Below, in pieces: positions 51,978 through 61,541 of a stretch of 64,000 bases of DNA (its first letter is position 1; every line of letters starts with the position of its first letter). Source of the stretch: Arcobacter venerupis (GTDB lineage: Bacteria; Campylobacterota; Campylobacteria; Campylobacterales; Arcobacteraceae); the NCBI RefSeq assembly GCF_013201665.1, contig NZ_CP053840.1:1550001-1614000 (forward strand). Reading direction: 5' to 3'. The translations under genes were made by a program, and so were the position numbers. The notes under the pieces are model-generated. The model was not told where the DNA came from and did no database searches. It saw only the letters and a program-made list of their open reading frames with translations.

Positions 51978-53985
51978 ACCATTATTAATTGAGATTGGTG
52001 TAGAAGAATTACCAGCGATTCCATTTTTAAATGAATTACCAAATATTGAAAAAAAATGGCAGTGTCTATTAGAAAAAAATAGATTACTTTGTGAATTTGA
52101 TTTCTTTTATACACCAAGAAGATTAGTATTATGGCACAGAGAGTTTCAAGTGGCTCAAGAAGATTCAACTGTTGAACAGTTTGGTGCTCCTGTTAAAATA
52201 GCTTATAAAGATGGCGTTCCAACAGGTGCAGCTATTAGTTTTGCTGCTAAATGTGGTGTTGATGTAGCTGCTTTAGATAAAATTGATTTAGGAAAAGGTG
52301 AAGTTCTTTATTTCAAACAAGAGGTAAAAGGAAGTGAGTCTAAAACTTTATTAAATGATATGGTTAATGAATTCGTTCATTCATTAAACTTTGGAAAATC
52401 AATGAGATGGGCAAGCCGAACTGATAGTTTTATTAGACCAATTAGAAGTTTATCTATTCTTTTAGGTGAAGAAATAGTTGATGCTGAACTTTTTGGAGTT
52501 AAATCATCTAATTTTTCATTTGCTCATAGAATGGTTTCTTATGAACCATTTACTTACTCTTTTGCAGGGGATTATTTCTGCAAACTTGATAAAAGTGGAG
52601 TTATTTTATATCCAGATGAAAGAAGAGAAAGAATTCTTTTTCAAATGAAAGATATAGAACAAAGACATAATATCAAAATAGAAATTGATACTGAGCTTTT
52701 AGAAGAAGTGGTTGCAATCACAGAGTATCCAACAGCTTTAATTGGTAAATTCGATGTTGATTTCCTTGAATTACCAGAAGAAGTAATTGTAACTTCTATG
52801 AAAGAGAATCAAAGATATTTTGCAGTTTATAAAGATGGAAAATTAACAAATAATTTTATTGTTGTTTCAAATTCTAAAACTGAAGATTTTGGTTATATAA
52901 TCGCTGGAAATGAAAAAGTATTAAGACCAAGACTTGCCGATGCAATGTTCTTCTATAAAAATGACATTAAAAATGGTTTATCAAATGAGGGACTTAAAAA
53001 ACTTGTATTTGTTGAGGGTTTAGGATCAATGTATGAAAAATGCGAAAGAGAAGCAAAAATAGCTTCTTATTTAGCAGATATTTTTGATGTTAAAGAAAAA
53101 GAACTTTTACAAAAAGCTGTAATGTTATCAAAAGCAGATTTAATGTCAGAAATGGTTTATGAATTTACTGAACTTCAAGGTTTGATGGGATACTACTATG
53201 CAAAAATTGCTGGAGAAGATGAATTAGTTTATACAGCTTTAAAAGAACAATATTTACCAGATGGAGAAGATTCAGAACTTCCATCAAATGTATTCTCATC
53301 TATAGTTGCTTTATCAAATAAATTAGATAATCTAATGGGATTATTTAGTGCTGGAAAAATTCCAACTGGTTCAAAAGATCCATTTGGATTAAGACGAGCT
53401 GCTGCTGGAATTGTTAAAATCGCAATGGAACATAAATTAGCAATCGATTTATCTAAAATTATTGATACTTTATCTATGAACTATAAAAATTTAGATAAAA
53501 AGATATTAATAGAATTTTTTAATGAAAGATTATTTAAAATTTTTGAAGTAAACCCAACTGTATTAAAAGCTGTTCTTGCAAGTGGAGAAACAGATATTTA
53601 TAAAATTTCTCAAAAAATTTGTGCATTAAATCCAATAGTTCAAAGTGATAATTTTAAAGAGTATGCTGCTACTTTTAAAAGAGTTGCAAATATTATAAAA
53701 GATGTTGATGTAAATACAAAACTTGGGATTGATGAAGACTTGTTTGAAAATGATGAAGAAAAAGAGTTGTATACTAAATATAATGAAGTTAGATTTAAAT
53801 CTTATGTGACTTATGATGAAGAGTTAGAGGCATTATTTGCACTAAAACCACAATTGGATAAATTCTTTGATAATGTATTTGTAAATCATGAAAATGAGAA
53901 AATAAAAATAAATAGAAAAAATTTAATTGGATTAGTTTATCAAGGTTTTAGAAAAATTGCTGATATTAAAGAAATTACAATCTAA
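51970..53985 (+). CDS. glyS: Glycyl-tRNA synthetase beta subunit
   Basis: 671 residues, normal for the bacterial alpha2-beta2 enzyme. PLLIEIGVEELPA at the start, GKSMRWASRTDSFIRPIR, VTSMKENQRYFAV and SNKLDNLMGLFSAGKIPTGSKDPFGLRRAA are the family motifs; the last 120 residues are the anticodon-binding domain. The alpha subunit gene is not in the window. glyS is followed by an inverted repeat and then the tRNA cluster on the other strand. Confidence 0.96.
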   Translation: MNKPLLIEIGVEELPAIPFLNELPNIEKKWQCLLEKNRLLCEFDFFYTPRRLVLWHREFQVAQEDSTVEQFGAPVKIAYKDGVPTGAAISFAAKCGVDVAALDKIDLGKGEVLYFKQEVKGSESKTLLNDMVNEFVHSLNFGKSMRWASRTDSFIRPIRSLSILLGEEIVDAELFGVKSSNFSFAHRMVSYEPFTYSFAGDYFCKLDKSGVILYPDERRERILFQMKDIEQRHNIKIEIDTELLEEVVAITEYPTALIGKFDVDFLELPEEVIVTSMKENQRYFAVYKDGKLTNNFIVVSNSKTEDFGYIIAGNEKVLRPRLADAMFFYKNDIKNGLSNEGLKKLVFVEGLGSMYEKCEREAKIASYLADIFDVKEKELLQKAVMLSKADLMSEMVYEFTELQGLMGYYYAKIAGEDELVYTALKEQYLPDGEDSELPSNVFSSIVALSNKLDNLMGLFSAGKIPTGSKDPFGLRRAAAGIVKIAMEHKLAIDLSKIIDTLSMNYKNLDKKILIEFFNERLFKIFEVNPTVLKAVLASGETDIYKISQKICALNPIVQSDNFKEYAATFKRVANIIKDVDVNTKLGIDEDLFENDEEKELYTKYNEVRFKSYVTYDEELEALFALKPQLDKFFDNVFVNHENEKIKINRKNLIGLVYQGFRKIADIKEITI

Positions 53986-53990
53986 TTGAT

Positions 53991-54021
53991 TTTATTTTTC
54001 GGAAAAATTCCGAAAAATAAA
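53991..54021. repeat. Perfect 14-base inverted repeat after glyS
   Basis: TTTATTTTTCGGAA, 3-base loop, then TTCCGAAAAATAAA. It starts 5 bases past the glyS stop. The T-tract is in the first arm and the A-tract in the second, the reverse of an intrinsic terminator, and no T-run follows on either strand. Confidence 0.6.
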
Positions 54022-54102
54022 AAACAAAGCCAATGTTCGCACGCATTAATTTTATTGTAAAATTAGTATTTTTTTGTGTTGAGAAAAAAGATTGAATTTT
54101 AG

Positions 54103-54179
54103 TGGAGCTGGTGAAGGGAGTCGAACCCCCGACCTGCTGATTACAAATCAGCTGCTCTAGCCAACTGAGCTACACCAGC
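54103..54179 (-). tRNA. tRNA-Thr(TGT)
   Basis: 77 bases with CCA encoded. Acceptor GCTGGTG pairs with CACCAGC; D-stem GCTC/GAGC; anticodon loop TTTGTAA reads threonine ACA/ACG; T-arm contains TTCGACT. Third gene of the minus-strand tRNA cluster. Confidence 0.95.
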
Positions 54180-54211
54180 GCTTAAAAAAAGCATTTACAT
54201 TTGCTTTAAAA

Positions 54212-54288
54212 TGGTGTCAAGAGAGGGACTCGAACCCTCGACCTCCGGCTTATGAGACCAGCGCTCTAACCAGCTGAGCTACCTTGAC
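54212..54288 (-). tRNA. tRNA-Met(CAT), elongator
   Basis: 77 bases with CCA encoded. Acceptor GTCAAGG pairs with TCTTGAC (one G-T pair); anticodon loop CTCATAA with stem CTGGT/GCCGG. A CAT anticodon also fits lysidine-modified tRNA-Ile2; elongator Met is preferred by overall similarity and by the presence of a separate initiator next to it. Confidence 0.85.
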
Positions 54289-54328
54289 CTGAACCTAAGA
54301 CATCATTTTAAAACAAATGTTTATAATT

Positions 54329-54405
<77 letters not shown>

Positions 54406-54465
54406 ATTTTATATCAAAAAACTGTAGAATTATAATTCTTTTCTATTTGGTGATTAAGTGCCGGA

Positions 54466-54494
54466 ATTATAGTCAAATAAATACCTAATGTCAA
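54466..54494 (-). promoter_or_regulatory. Consensus sigma70 promoter of the tRNA cluster
   Basis: On the minus strand TTGACA (54494-54489), exactly 17 bases, then TATAAT (54471-54466): a perfect match at both boxes. The bases after the -10 are TCCGGC, a GC-rich discriminator as found at stringently controlled stable-RNA promoters. Confidence 0.88.
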
Positions 54495-54526
54495 GACTTT
54501 TTATAGGATATTTTTTGATTTTTTGA

Positions 54527-54532
54527 TATAAT
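54527..54532 (+). promoter_or_regulatory. -10 box for ribBA
   Basis: TATAAT about 37 bases before the ribBA start at 54569, preceded by TTTTTTGA rather than a good -35. It is divergent from the tRNA promoter. No FMN riboswitch fold is visible ahead of the gene. Confidence 0.5.
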
Positions 54533-54568
54533 AATTACATAACAAACAATTAATTATAAAGAAGAACT

Positions 54569-55600
54569 ATGAATGCAATACAAAGAGTACAAGAAGCGAT
54601 AAAAGAGATTCAAAAAGGTAATATGGTAATAATGTTGGATGATGAAGACAGAGAGAATGAGGGTGATTTAGTTTATGCAGCGCCTTTAAGTAGCGCTGAT
54701 AAAGTAAATTTCATGGCTACTCATGCAAAAGGTTTAATTTGTGTATCTGTAACAAAAGAGACTGCAAATAGATTACAACTAAATCCTATGGTTAGCTCAA
54801 ATACTTCATCTTATGAAACTGCATTTACTGTTTCTGTAGATGCAGCTAATGCAAGTACAGGAATTAGTGCAAAAGAGAGAGATGATACTATTAAAATACT
54901 TTCTAATCCTATTTCAAATGCACTTGAACTTGTTCGGCCAGGACATATCTTCCCTTTAATTGCAAAAGATGGCGGTGTATTAGTTAGAACAGGACATACA
55001 GAGGGAAGTGTTGATTTATGCAAATTAGCAGGCCTTAATGGTGAAGCTGTAATTTGTGAAATCATGAAAGAAGATGGAACCATGGCTAGAAGAGATGATT
55101 TAGATATATTTGCTGCTAAACATGATTTGAAACAAGTGTATATATCTGATTTAGTTGAATATAGATTATCTCATGAAAAATTAGTTGAAGAAATTTCAAG
55201 TATAAATAAAAAATTTTTCTCTTCGAATGTAATTCAAAAAGAGTTTAAAGATCATTTAGGAAATATTCATACTGCTATTATTTGTGGTGATATTAATGAA
55301 ATAACTCATGTGAAATTTCATACAATAACTCCAGATATTAACCTTTTTCTAAATGATGAAAAATTACATTCTATGCTTAAAACAATTAATTTTTTACAAG
55401 CAAAAAGTGGAATATTAATATTTTTAAGTGATGAAATGAGAAAAAAAGATTCACAAAAAGATTATGGAATAGGGGCTCAAATTCTAAATTCTTTAAACAT
55501 AAAAAAAATAAAGCTAATGACTAGCGGAGGAAAACACTCTTTTGTTGGATTACAGGGTTTTGGTCTTGAAATTGTTGAAGAAATTCAAATAGAGTGTTAA
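54569..55600 (+). CDS. ribB: 3,4-dihydroxy-2-butanone-4-phosphate synthase with degenerate GTP cyclohydrolase II domain
   Basis: 343 residues. Residues 1-205 are RibB with MLDDEDRENEGDLVYAA, THAKGLICVSVT and RPGHIFPLIAKDGGVLVRTGHTEGSVDLCKLAG. The C-terminal 135 residues align with GTP cyclohydrolase II in outline (YGIGAQILNSLNIKKIKLMT) but lack the zinc cysteines and catalytic residues, so that half is probably structural. True RibA is the separate gene at 49.7 kb. A terminator follows directly. Confidence 0.92.
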   Translation: MNAIQRVQEAIKEIQKGNMVIMLDDEDRENEGDLVYAAPLSSADKVNFMATHAKGLICVSVTKETANRLQLNPMVSSNTSSYETAFTVSVDAANASTGISAKERDDTIKILSNPISNALELVRPGHIFPLIAKDGGVLVRTGHTEGSVDLCKLAGLNGEAVICEIMKEDGTMARRDDLDIFAAKHDLKQVYISDLVEYRLSHEKLVEEISSINKKFFSSNVIQKEFKDHLGNIHTAIICGDINEITHVKFHTITPDINLFLNDEKLHSMLKTINFLQAKSGILIFLSDEMRKKDSQKDYGIGAQILNSLNIKKIKLMTSGGKHSFVGLQGFGLEIVEEIQIEC

Positions 55601-55612
55601 TACACTCTATTT
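55587..55612. terminator. Intrinsic terminator after ribBA
   Basis: An 11-base perfect stem (AAATAGAGTGT / ACACTCTATTT) with a 4-base loop spans the ribBA stop and reaches the end of the convergent small gene. Confidence 0.7.
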
Positions 55613-55615
55613 AAT

Positions 55616-56110
55616 TTAATAAATTCCAGCTGCTGATTTTATTACTTCCAATGTTTTTTGAGGAATTATTAAATCTTGTGATAATTTATCTTGATTTTCT
55701 TTATAGTATTTTGATTCTAATACAGTACTAATCTTATCTTCAAATTTTTGTATTACTGTCTCTTGAGTATCTTTGTCTTCAATATCTAAAAATTGTCTAG
55801 GTTCTTGGTTTACAATTCTTGCTAATCTATAATTGAATAAATAAACATTATCATATTCTTCATCAAATAGATTACACATAGTTTTATAAACATTATCTAA
55901 TTCTGTTTCATACTTTTTATAAATAATTCCTGCACTATCATTTAAGGCTTTTGTAAAATTATTATAATTTATAAATAATTCTTTTAAAATATCTTCATCA
56001 ACTGAGTCATTATTGACATCATATTTTTTTGATAATAAATGATTACAACAATAGTAGACAACTTCGTTTTGATTGTTTTTTATATTTGCTAGAAAATCCG
56101 ATAATTTCAT
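55616..56110 (-). CDS. Helical cytoplasmic protein of unknown function
   Basis: 164 residues from the ATG at 56110 with GGAG 8 bases upstream; the longer open frame has no ribosome site. Mostly helical and acidic, with YYCCNHLL near the N-terminus. No domain recognised. It is downstream of pckA on the same strand, after 76 bases. Confidence 0.68.
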   Translation of the reverse strand: MKLSDFLANIKNNQNEVVYYCCNHLLSKKYDVNNDSVDEDILKELFINYNNFTKALNDSAGIIYKKYETELDNVYKTMCNLFDEEYDNVYLFNYRLARIVNQEPRQFLDIEDKDTQETVIQKFEDKISTVLESKYYKENQDKLSQDLIIPQKTLEVIKSAAGIY

Positions 56111-56186
56111 ATATAATCTCCATAGATTTTGCAATAAAAGTACATATAATACTTTTATTGCAATTAATTTTGTAGAAAATTATATC

Positions 56187-57767
56187 TTATAAAACTGGTC
56201 CTGCAGCTGTGAAATCAAATTCACTTTCTAAAGTTAAGTATTTTTTAAAGTTTTTAATATACATTGAAGCTAATTTTCTTTTTGTTTCATCATAAGATTC
56301 TTTATCTTTCCATGTATTTCTTGGATTTAAGATTTCAGTATCAACACCTTTTAGTGTTTTTGGAATATTTAAATTAAATACTGATAAAAGTTCAAATTCT
56401 GATTCATTTATTGAACCATCTAAAATACTATTTATACAAGCTCTTGTATTTTTAATACTCATTCTCGAACCAAATCCATAAGCTCCACCTGTCCAACCTG
56501 TGTTTACAAGAAAAACATTTACTTTATGTTGATCGATTTTTCTACCTAATAATTCTGCATAAACTGTAGGATTTAAAGGTAAAAATGCTTCTCCAAAACA
56601 TGAAGAGAAAGTAGCAACTGGTTCTGTTATTCCTCTTTCTGTTCCTGCAACTTTCGCAGTATATCCACTTAAGAAATAGTACATTGCTTGTTGTTTATCA
56701 AGCTTTGCAACAGGAGGTAATACACCAAATGCATCTGCACATAGGAATATAATATTAGTTGGATGACCACCTCTCATATCTGGAGTATGGTTTGAAATAT
56801 GAGATAAAGGATAAGAAACTCTAGTATTTTCAGTTTTTGAACCATCACTATAATCAACAACACCATTTTCATCTGCAATTACATTTTCTAAAATTGCACC
56901 TTTTCTTATTGCATTAAAAATTTCAGGTTCTGAGTTTTTATCAAGATTAATAACTTTTGCATAACACCCACCTTCAAAATTAAAAATTCCTTCATCATCC
57001 CAACCATGTTCATCATCACCAATTAAAGCTCTATTTGGATCTGTTGAAAGTGTCGTTTTTCCTGTTCCTGAAAGGCCAAAAAATAGTGCAGTATCACCGT
57101 CTTTACCAATATTTGCAGAACAGTGCATTGCTAGTTTACCTTCTAATGGAAGCCAGTAATTCATCATAGAGAATACACCTTTTTTCATTTCGCCTGCATA
57201 CCAAGTCCCACCAATAATAGCAATATTATCTTCTACATTAAAAATAACATAAACTTCTGAATGTAAACCATGACTAGCATATGCCATATCAACTGTTTTA
57301 CAAGAGTTATATATAGTAAAATCAGGTTTGAAATTATCTAATTCTTCTTGTGTTTGAGGTAGTATAAACATATTTTGAATAAAATGTGCTTGCCATGCAA
57401 CCTCAGTAATAAATCTAACAGATTTTCTTGAATCAAGTGATGCTCCACAATATACATCTGTTACATAAAGATCTTTGTTACTTAATTGTTTTTTAGAAGT
57501 TTTAAATAAATCTTCATAAACATCTTTAGATACTTTTTTATTAATATCTCCCCATGCAATATACTTATTAGAAGGATCTTGATTTACAAAAAATTTATCT
57601 TTAGGACTTCTTCCTGTAAAAATACCTGTATCAATCATTAATGCACCTGAAGAAGATATTTTTGCTCCTTCATTTTCAACAGCATCTCTTATTAATGTGT
57701 CAACATCCAAATTTCTTCTAATAATTCCAACGTTTTCTAAACCTAATGAGTCTTTAATTTCAGACAT
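56187..57767 (-). CDS. pckA: Phosphoenolpyruvate carboxykinase (ATP)
   Basis: 526 residues, full length. The kinase-1a P-loop [14 protein letters not shown], kinase-2 [23 protein letters not shown] and oxaloacetate-site GRSPKDKF are intact. It converts oxaloacetate and ATP to PEP and carbon dioxide (gluconeogenesis) or the reverse. It lies 30 bases after the sodium-pump decarboxylase beta-subunit gene, so both oxaloacetate-using activities are likely co-regulated. Confidence 0.96.
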   Translation of the reverse strand: MSEIKDSLGLENVGIIRRNLDVDTLIRDAVENEGAKISSSGALMIDTGIFTGRSPKDKFFVNQDPSNKYIAWGDINKKVSKDVYEDLFKTSKKQLSNKDLYVTDVYCGASLDSRKSVRFITEVAWQAHFIQNMFILPQTQEELDNFKPDFTIYNSCKTVDMAYASHGLHSEVYVIFNVEDNIAIIGGTWYAGEMKKGVFSMMNYWLPLEGKLAMHCSANIGKDGDTALFFGLSGTGKTTLSTDPNRALIGDDEHGWDDEGIFNFEGGCYAKVINLDKNSEPEIFNAIRKGAILENVIADENGVVDYSDGSKTENTRVSYPLSHISNHTPDMRGGHPTNIIFLCADAFGVLPPVAKLDKQQAMYYFLSGYTAKVAGTERGITEPVATFSSCFGEAFLPLNPTVYAELLGRKIDQHKVNVFLVNTGWTGGAYGFGSRMSIKNTRACINSILDGSINESEFELLSVFNLNIPKTLKGVDTEILNPRNTWKDKESYDETKRKLASMYIKNFKKYLTLESEFDFTAAGPVL

Positions 57768-57796
57768 AATTTAACTTTCCTACTTGTTAATTTTAA

Positions 57797-59122
57797 TTAT
57801 TTAAATATCGATAAAAGGACACCAGCAGCAACCGCTGAACCAATTACTCCAGCCACATTAGGACCCATCGCATGCATTAATAAAATGTTCGATTTGTCAT
57901 AAAGTTGACCTTCTTTACTTACAACCCTTGCTGCCATTGGCACAGCTGATACTCCTGCTGCTCCAATCAAAGGATTGATCTGATTATCTTTTGAACTAAC
58001 TAAATTCATTAATTTAGCCATTATTACACCCATTGCAGTACCTGCACTAAATGCTAAAAGACCTATTGCCATAATCCCCATTGTCTCTGCAACTAAAAAT
58101 TGCTCTGATGCTAGTTTTGAACCAACACCTAATCCTAAAAATATAGTTACTATATTGATTAATGCATTTTGCATTGTATCTGAAAGTCTATCAACAACTC
58201 CTGATTCTCTTGCAAAATTTCCAAGACATAACGCTCCAATAAGTGGTGCAGCATCTGGAAGTATTAAAATTGTTAATGTTAAAACAACTAAAGGAAATAC
58301 TATTTTCTCTAATTTAGATACCTTTCTTGTTGCTGGCATCTTTATTTTTCTTTCTTTCATTGTTGTTAATACTCTCATAATTGGAGGTTGAATTAATGGT
58401 ACTAATGCCATATATGAATATGCAGCAACAGCAATGGCTCCAAGTAATTCAGGTGCTAATTTAGAAGCAACAAATATAGACGTTGGTCCATCAGCTCCTC
58501 CAATAATTGAAATAGCTGCTGCTTGTTCTAGGGTAAAATTAATTCCTGGAACATATTGTGATAACAATACAGCACCAACAAGTGAACCAAATATACCAAA
58601 TTGTGCAGCACCACCTAAAAGTGCAGTTTTTGGATTAGCTAATAATGGACCAAAATCTGTCATAGCTCCAACACCCATAAATATTAGTAATGGAAAAAAT
58701 TGATTAGTAATACCCATACTATAAATAATTCCCAACATTCCGTCATGTCCTGCCATATTAGCAATTGGAATATTTGCTAATAATCCACCAAATCCAATTG
58801 GAAGTAATAATAATGGTTCAAACCCTTTTTTAATTGCTAAATAAAATAGTAAAAAACAGATTAAAATCATAATAACTCTTCCTGCACCTTGTGCAAATAG
58901 AGTCATATCTTTTCCATGAGAATCTTTTACACCAACTTGGGGTTGAAGCAATGCTTTAATCCCAGTTGTTGCGTAAAATGATTCTACTAATTCACCCATT
59001 GTTTTTGAATGGTATGGTTGTTTCTCTTGAGTACTTACTACATCTGTTCCTGCATTTGCAAAACTAGTTGTTGTAAAAAATGCGAATAAAAGAAATAAAC
59101 CTACTAATATATTTTTTTTCAT
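57797..59122 (-). CDS. oadB: Sodium-pumping decarboxylase beta subunit
   Basis: 441 residues with an N-terminal cleavable-looking signal helix ([19 protein letters not shown]) and about nine further membrane segments. [17 protein letters not shown] is the conserved sodium/carboxybiotin site, and [16 protein letters not shown] and [19 protein letters not shown] are family motifs. It decarboxylates carboxybiotin and exports sodium. The start lies 17 bases after the alpha-type subunit gene. Confidence 0.94.
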   Translation of the reverse strand: MKKNILVGLFLLFAFFTTTSFANAGTDVVSTQEKQPYHSKTMGELVESFYATTGIKALLQPQVGVKDSHGKDMTLFAQGAGRVIMILICFLLFYLAIKKGFEPLLLLPIGFGGLLANIPIANMAGHDGMLGIIYSMGITNQFFPLLIFMGVGAMTDFGPLLANPKTALLGGAAQFGIFGSLVGAVLLSQYVPGINFTLEQAAAISIIGGADGPTSIFVASKLAPELLGAIAVAAYSYMALVPLIQPPIMRVLTTMKERKIKMPATRKVSKLEKIVFPLVVLTLTILILPDAAPLIGALCLGNFARESGVVDRLSDTMQNALINIVTIFLGLGVGSKLASEQFLVAETMGIMAIGLLAFSAGTAMGVIMAKLMNLVSSKDNQINPLIGAAGVSAVPMAARVVSKEGQLYDKSNILLMHAMGPNVAGVIGSAVAAGVLLSIFK

Positions 59123-59138
59123 TAACTACTTTACAACA

Positions 59139-60956
59139 TTAACCAATAATGGCTAATGTTTCTCCCTCATCAACAGCTTGTGTATTATTAACTAAAATTT
59201 TAGTAATAGTTCCAGCAACTGGTGCATTAATCTCTATTTCCATTTTCATAGCTTCTAAAATCATAATTTGTTGATCAGCTTCAACATAATCACCTTCTTT
59301 TACAAGAATCTTCCAAACTGCACCATTAACAGCAGCCAGAACAGGAGTTCCTCCACTTGTAGTAGCTGGAGTTGATACTGTATTATTTATTACATTAGTA
59401 TTAGTAACAGGTGTTACTTGAATATCAGCATTACCCTCAGCAATTGTTACATTAAACTTTTGACCATCTACTACAACTGTATAGTTTCCACTTGCGTTAT
59501 TCATCTTTTTCTCTCCTAGTTTACAATCTTTATTCTCTTCACAAACAGCATCAGTTTTTCTTACATTTAAAGGTGATTCACCTTTTAAGAAAGCAATTCC
59601 TTTTTCATCACAAGCAGCTGCGATAAAAATATTTTCTTCAGTTGTAGGAATACCTTCCATTTCTAATCTTTGTTTCCAAACAGAGATTTTTTTCTTTTCA
59701 TCTCTATCTGCAATATCTAAAGGATTTTCACTAGTTGGTTGAAGTTTTAATTTAAGAGCTGCAAGTGCAATAATTTCAGGATCTGCAGGAACTGGAGTTT
59801 TACCAAAGTATCCTAATACCATTTTCCCATAACCAGGAGCTATTTGTTTCCAAGGTCCAAACATTACATTAGCATATGCTTGTTGCCAATAAAATTGAGA
59901 AACAGGAGTTACAGACGTACCATATCCACCACGTTCTACAACTTCTCTCATAGCTTTAATAACTTCAGGGAATTTATCTAAAGTTCCATTATCTCTCATC
60001 ATTTGAGTATTAGCAGTTAATGCACCACCTGGCATAGGAGAAAAAGGAATTAAAGGAGAAACTTGAGTAGCTTCAGGGGGAATAAAGTAGTCTTTTAAAC
60101 AATGATTTAATGTTTCTTGGTATTTTAGAATCTTTTCAATTTCTAAACCACCTAAATCATAGTTTTTACCTTTAACAGCATGAAGCATTGTAAGAATATC
60201 AGGTTGGCTAGTTCCACCAGAAACTGGCGAAGCAGCTAAATCAATCCCATCAGCACCAGCATCTAAAGCAGCTAAATAACAAGCAACTGAAACACCAGCA
60301 GTTTCATGGGTATGAAGTCTAATATGAGTATCAGTTCCAACTAGATTTCTAGCCATTTGAATTGTTTCATAGATTTTTTGAGGAGAAGAAGTTCCCGATG
60401 CATCTTTAAAACAGATTGAATCATAAGGAAGTCCACTATCAAGAATTTGTCTTAATGTTTTTTCATAGAAAGCAACATCATGAGCACCAAAGCAACCTGG
60501 AGGTAAATCCATTAAAGTGATTACTACTTCATGGTTCAAACCATATTTTTTAATACATTCAGCAGAATATTCAAGATTTTGAACATCATTTAAAGCATCA
60601 AAATTTCTGATTGTTGTTGTTCCATGTTTTGCGAACATTTTTGCATGTAAGTCGATTAGTTCTCTTGAACCCGTATCTAGCATAACTGTATTTATACCAC
60701 GAGCCAAAGTTTGTAAGTTTGCATCTGGGCCAACGATTTGCCTAAATTTATCCATCATATCAAATGCATTTTCTTGAAGATAGAAGAATAAAGATTGGAA
60801 TCTAGCTCCTCCACCAAACTCAAAGTGAGTTATTCCGGCTTCTTTTGCAGCAGCTACTGCTGGAAAGAAATCATTCATTAGAACTCTTCCACCAAAGACA
60901 GATTGAAATCCATCTCTAAAAGTTGTGTCCATGATATCTATATATTTTTTAGACAT
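59139..60956 (-). CDS. oadA: Oxaloacetate decarboxylase alpha-type subunit (carboxyltransferase plus biotin domain), divergent N-terminus
   Basis: 605 residues. Residues about 1-450 are the carboxyltransferase barrel (DTTFRDGFQSVFGG, CFKDASGTSSPQKIYE, RLHTHETAGVSVACYLAALDAG, SPVSGGTSQPD); the last 75 form a biotinyl domain with EAMKMEIE (biotin lysine) after a Thr/Asn/Val-rich linker. The classic N-terminal DAHQS motif reads DGFQS and the ECWGGATFD region reads EFGGGARFQ, a divergent version. It transfers carbon dioxide from oxaloacetate (or a related acid) to biotin for OadB. Confidence 0.88.
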   Translation of the reverse strand: MSKKYIDIMDTTFRDGFQSVFGGRVLMNDFFPAVAAAKEAGITHFEFGGGARFQSLFFYLQENAFDMMDKFRQIVGPDANLQTLARGINTVMLDTGSRELIDLHAKMFAKHGTTTIRNFDALNDVQNLEYSAECIKKYGLNHEVVITLMDLPPGCFGAHDVAFYEKTLRQILDSGLPYDSICFKDASGTSSPQKIYETIQMARNLVGTDTHIRLHTHETAGVSVACYLAALDAGADGIDLAASPVSGGTSQPDILTMLHAVKGKNYDLGGLEIEKILKYQETLNHCLKDYFIPPEATQVSPLIPFSPMPGGALTANTQMMRDNGTLDKFPEVIKAMREVVERGGYGTSVTPVSQFYWQQAYANVMFGPWKQIAPGYGKMVLGYFGKTPVPADPEIIALAALKLKLQPTSENPLDIADRDEKKKISVWKQRLEMEGIPTTEENIFIAAACDEKGIAFLKGESPLNVRKTDAVCEENKDCKLGEKKMNNASGNYTVVVDGQKFNVTIAEGNADIQVTPVTNTNVINNTVSTPATTSGGTPVLAAVNGAVWKILVKEGDYVEADQQIMILEAMKMEIEINAPVAGTITKILVNNTQAVDEGETLAIIG

Positions 60957-60961
60957 ATATT

Positions 60962-61213
60962 TTAACCCTTTAGATTTTTATGATGTTGCACTGCTGCAAC
61001 TATTGCGGCTATCTTTGCAGTTTCTACATTTGTATTATTCGCTTTTACTGGTGTTGTTACTACACTTACAATTTTTTCTTTTTGTGGAAAAAATCTTGTT
61101 AGTATTGCTCCTTGTGCTTTTAATACAAATATCATTATTGTTAGGAATGCAAATACTACACCCATCCCTAAAAACATGAATTTTATTGACTCTGCTACTA
61201 AGTTTATTTCCAT
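60962..61213 (-). CDS. oadG: Sodium-pumping decarboxylase gamma subunit
   Basis: 83 residues from the ATG at 61213 with GGAG 8 bases upstream. One membrane helix (FMFLGMGVVFAFLTIMIFVL) and a charged C-terminus, the OadG/MmdD layout. It starts the oadG-oadA-oadB-pckA unit and is 5 bases ahead of oadA. A long frame extending upstream begins with an unlikely start. Confidence 0.9.
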   Translation of the reverse strand: MEINLVAESIKFMFLGMGVVFAFLTIMIFVLKAQGAILTRFFPQKEKIVSVVTTPVKANNTNVETAKIAAIVAAVQHHKNLKG

Positions 61214-61484
61214 AATACTCTCCATGGTTACCATCTGTAATTGTCAATGTAATAATATATAAAAGTTGCTTTAGTAATATTTATATTTTGATTTGATTTT
61301 TATTAAATTTATAAATTTTAATGAGTTTTAGTTATTATAATATTTTTTCTCCAAATTCATAAATTAAATTATCTAATTTGATTAATATTTTTATTATATT
61401 TACTTTAGTTTTTAGTAATTTTAATGACATTTTGAATCCTTAGTAATAAAATATTTCAAATATTATAATAATTGTCTAAAAAAC
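61214..61484. other. Non-coding region between oadG and the S24 repressor gene
   Basis: About 270 very AT-rich bases between divergent genes. It must contain the oadG promoter on the minus strand, but I see only weak -10-like runs there and no strong -35. A half-site resembling the repressor palindrome (TGTAATAATAT) occurs near 61248. No RNA gene or ORF with a ribosome site is evident. Confidence 0.6.
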
Positions 61485-61513
61485 TTGAAAAATATTACAT
61501 TTTGTAATATAAT
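61485..61513 (+). promoter_or_regulatory. Sigma70 promoter of the S24 repressor gene
   Basis: TTGAAA (61485-61490), exactly 17 bases, then perfect TATAAT (61508-61513), 28 bases before the ATG at 61542. Confidence 0.85.
61492..61510. promoter_or_regulatory. Palindromic operator inside the S24 repressor promoter
   Basis: ATATTACA, 3 bases (TTT), then TGTAATAT: a perfect 8-base inverted repeat filling the spacer and touching the -10 box. This is where a dimeric repressor would shut its own promoter, as LexA and CI proteins do. Autoregulation is an inference. Confidence 0.72.
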
Positions 61514-61541
61514 TAGATTAATACTAAAAAAAGGAAGACTT

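Noticed and set aside
53991-54021. Intrinsic terminator of glyS
   Set aside because: Perfect stem but T-tract in the 5' arm and A-tract in the 3' arm, and no following T-run on either strand.
54406-54568. FMN riboswitch ahead of ribBA
   Set aside because: The space is taken by two divergent promoters and shows no RFN-like conserved segments.
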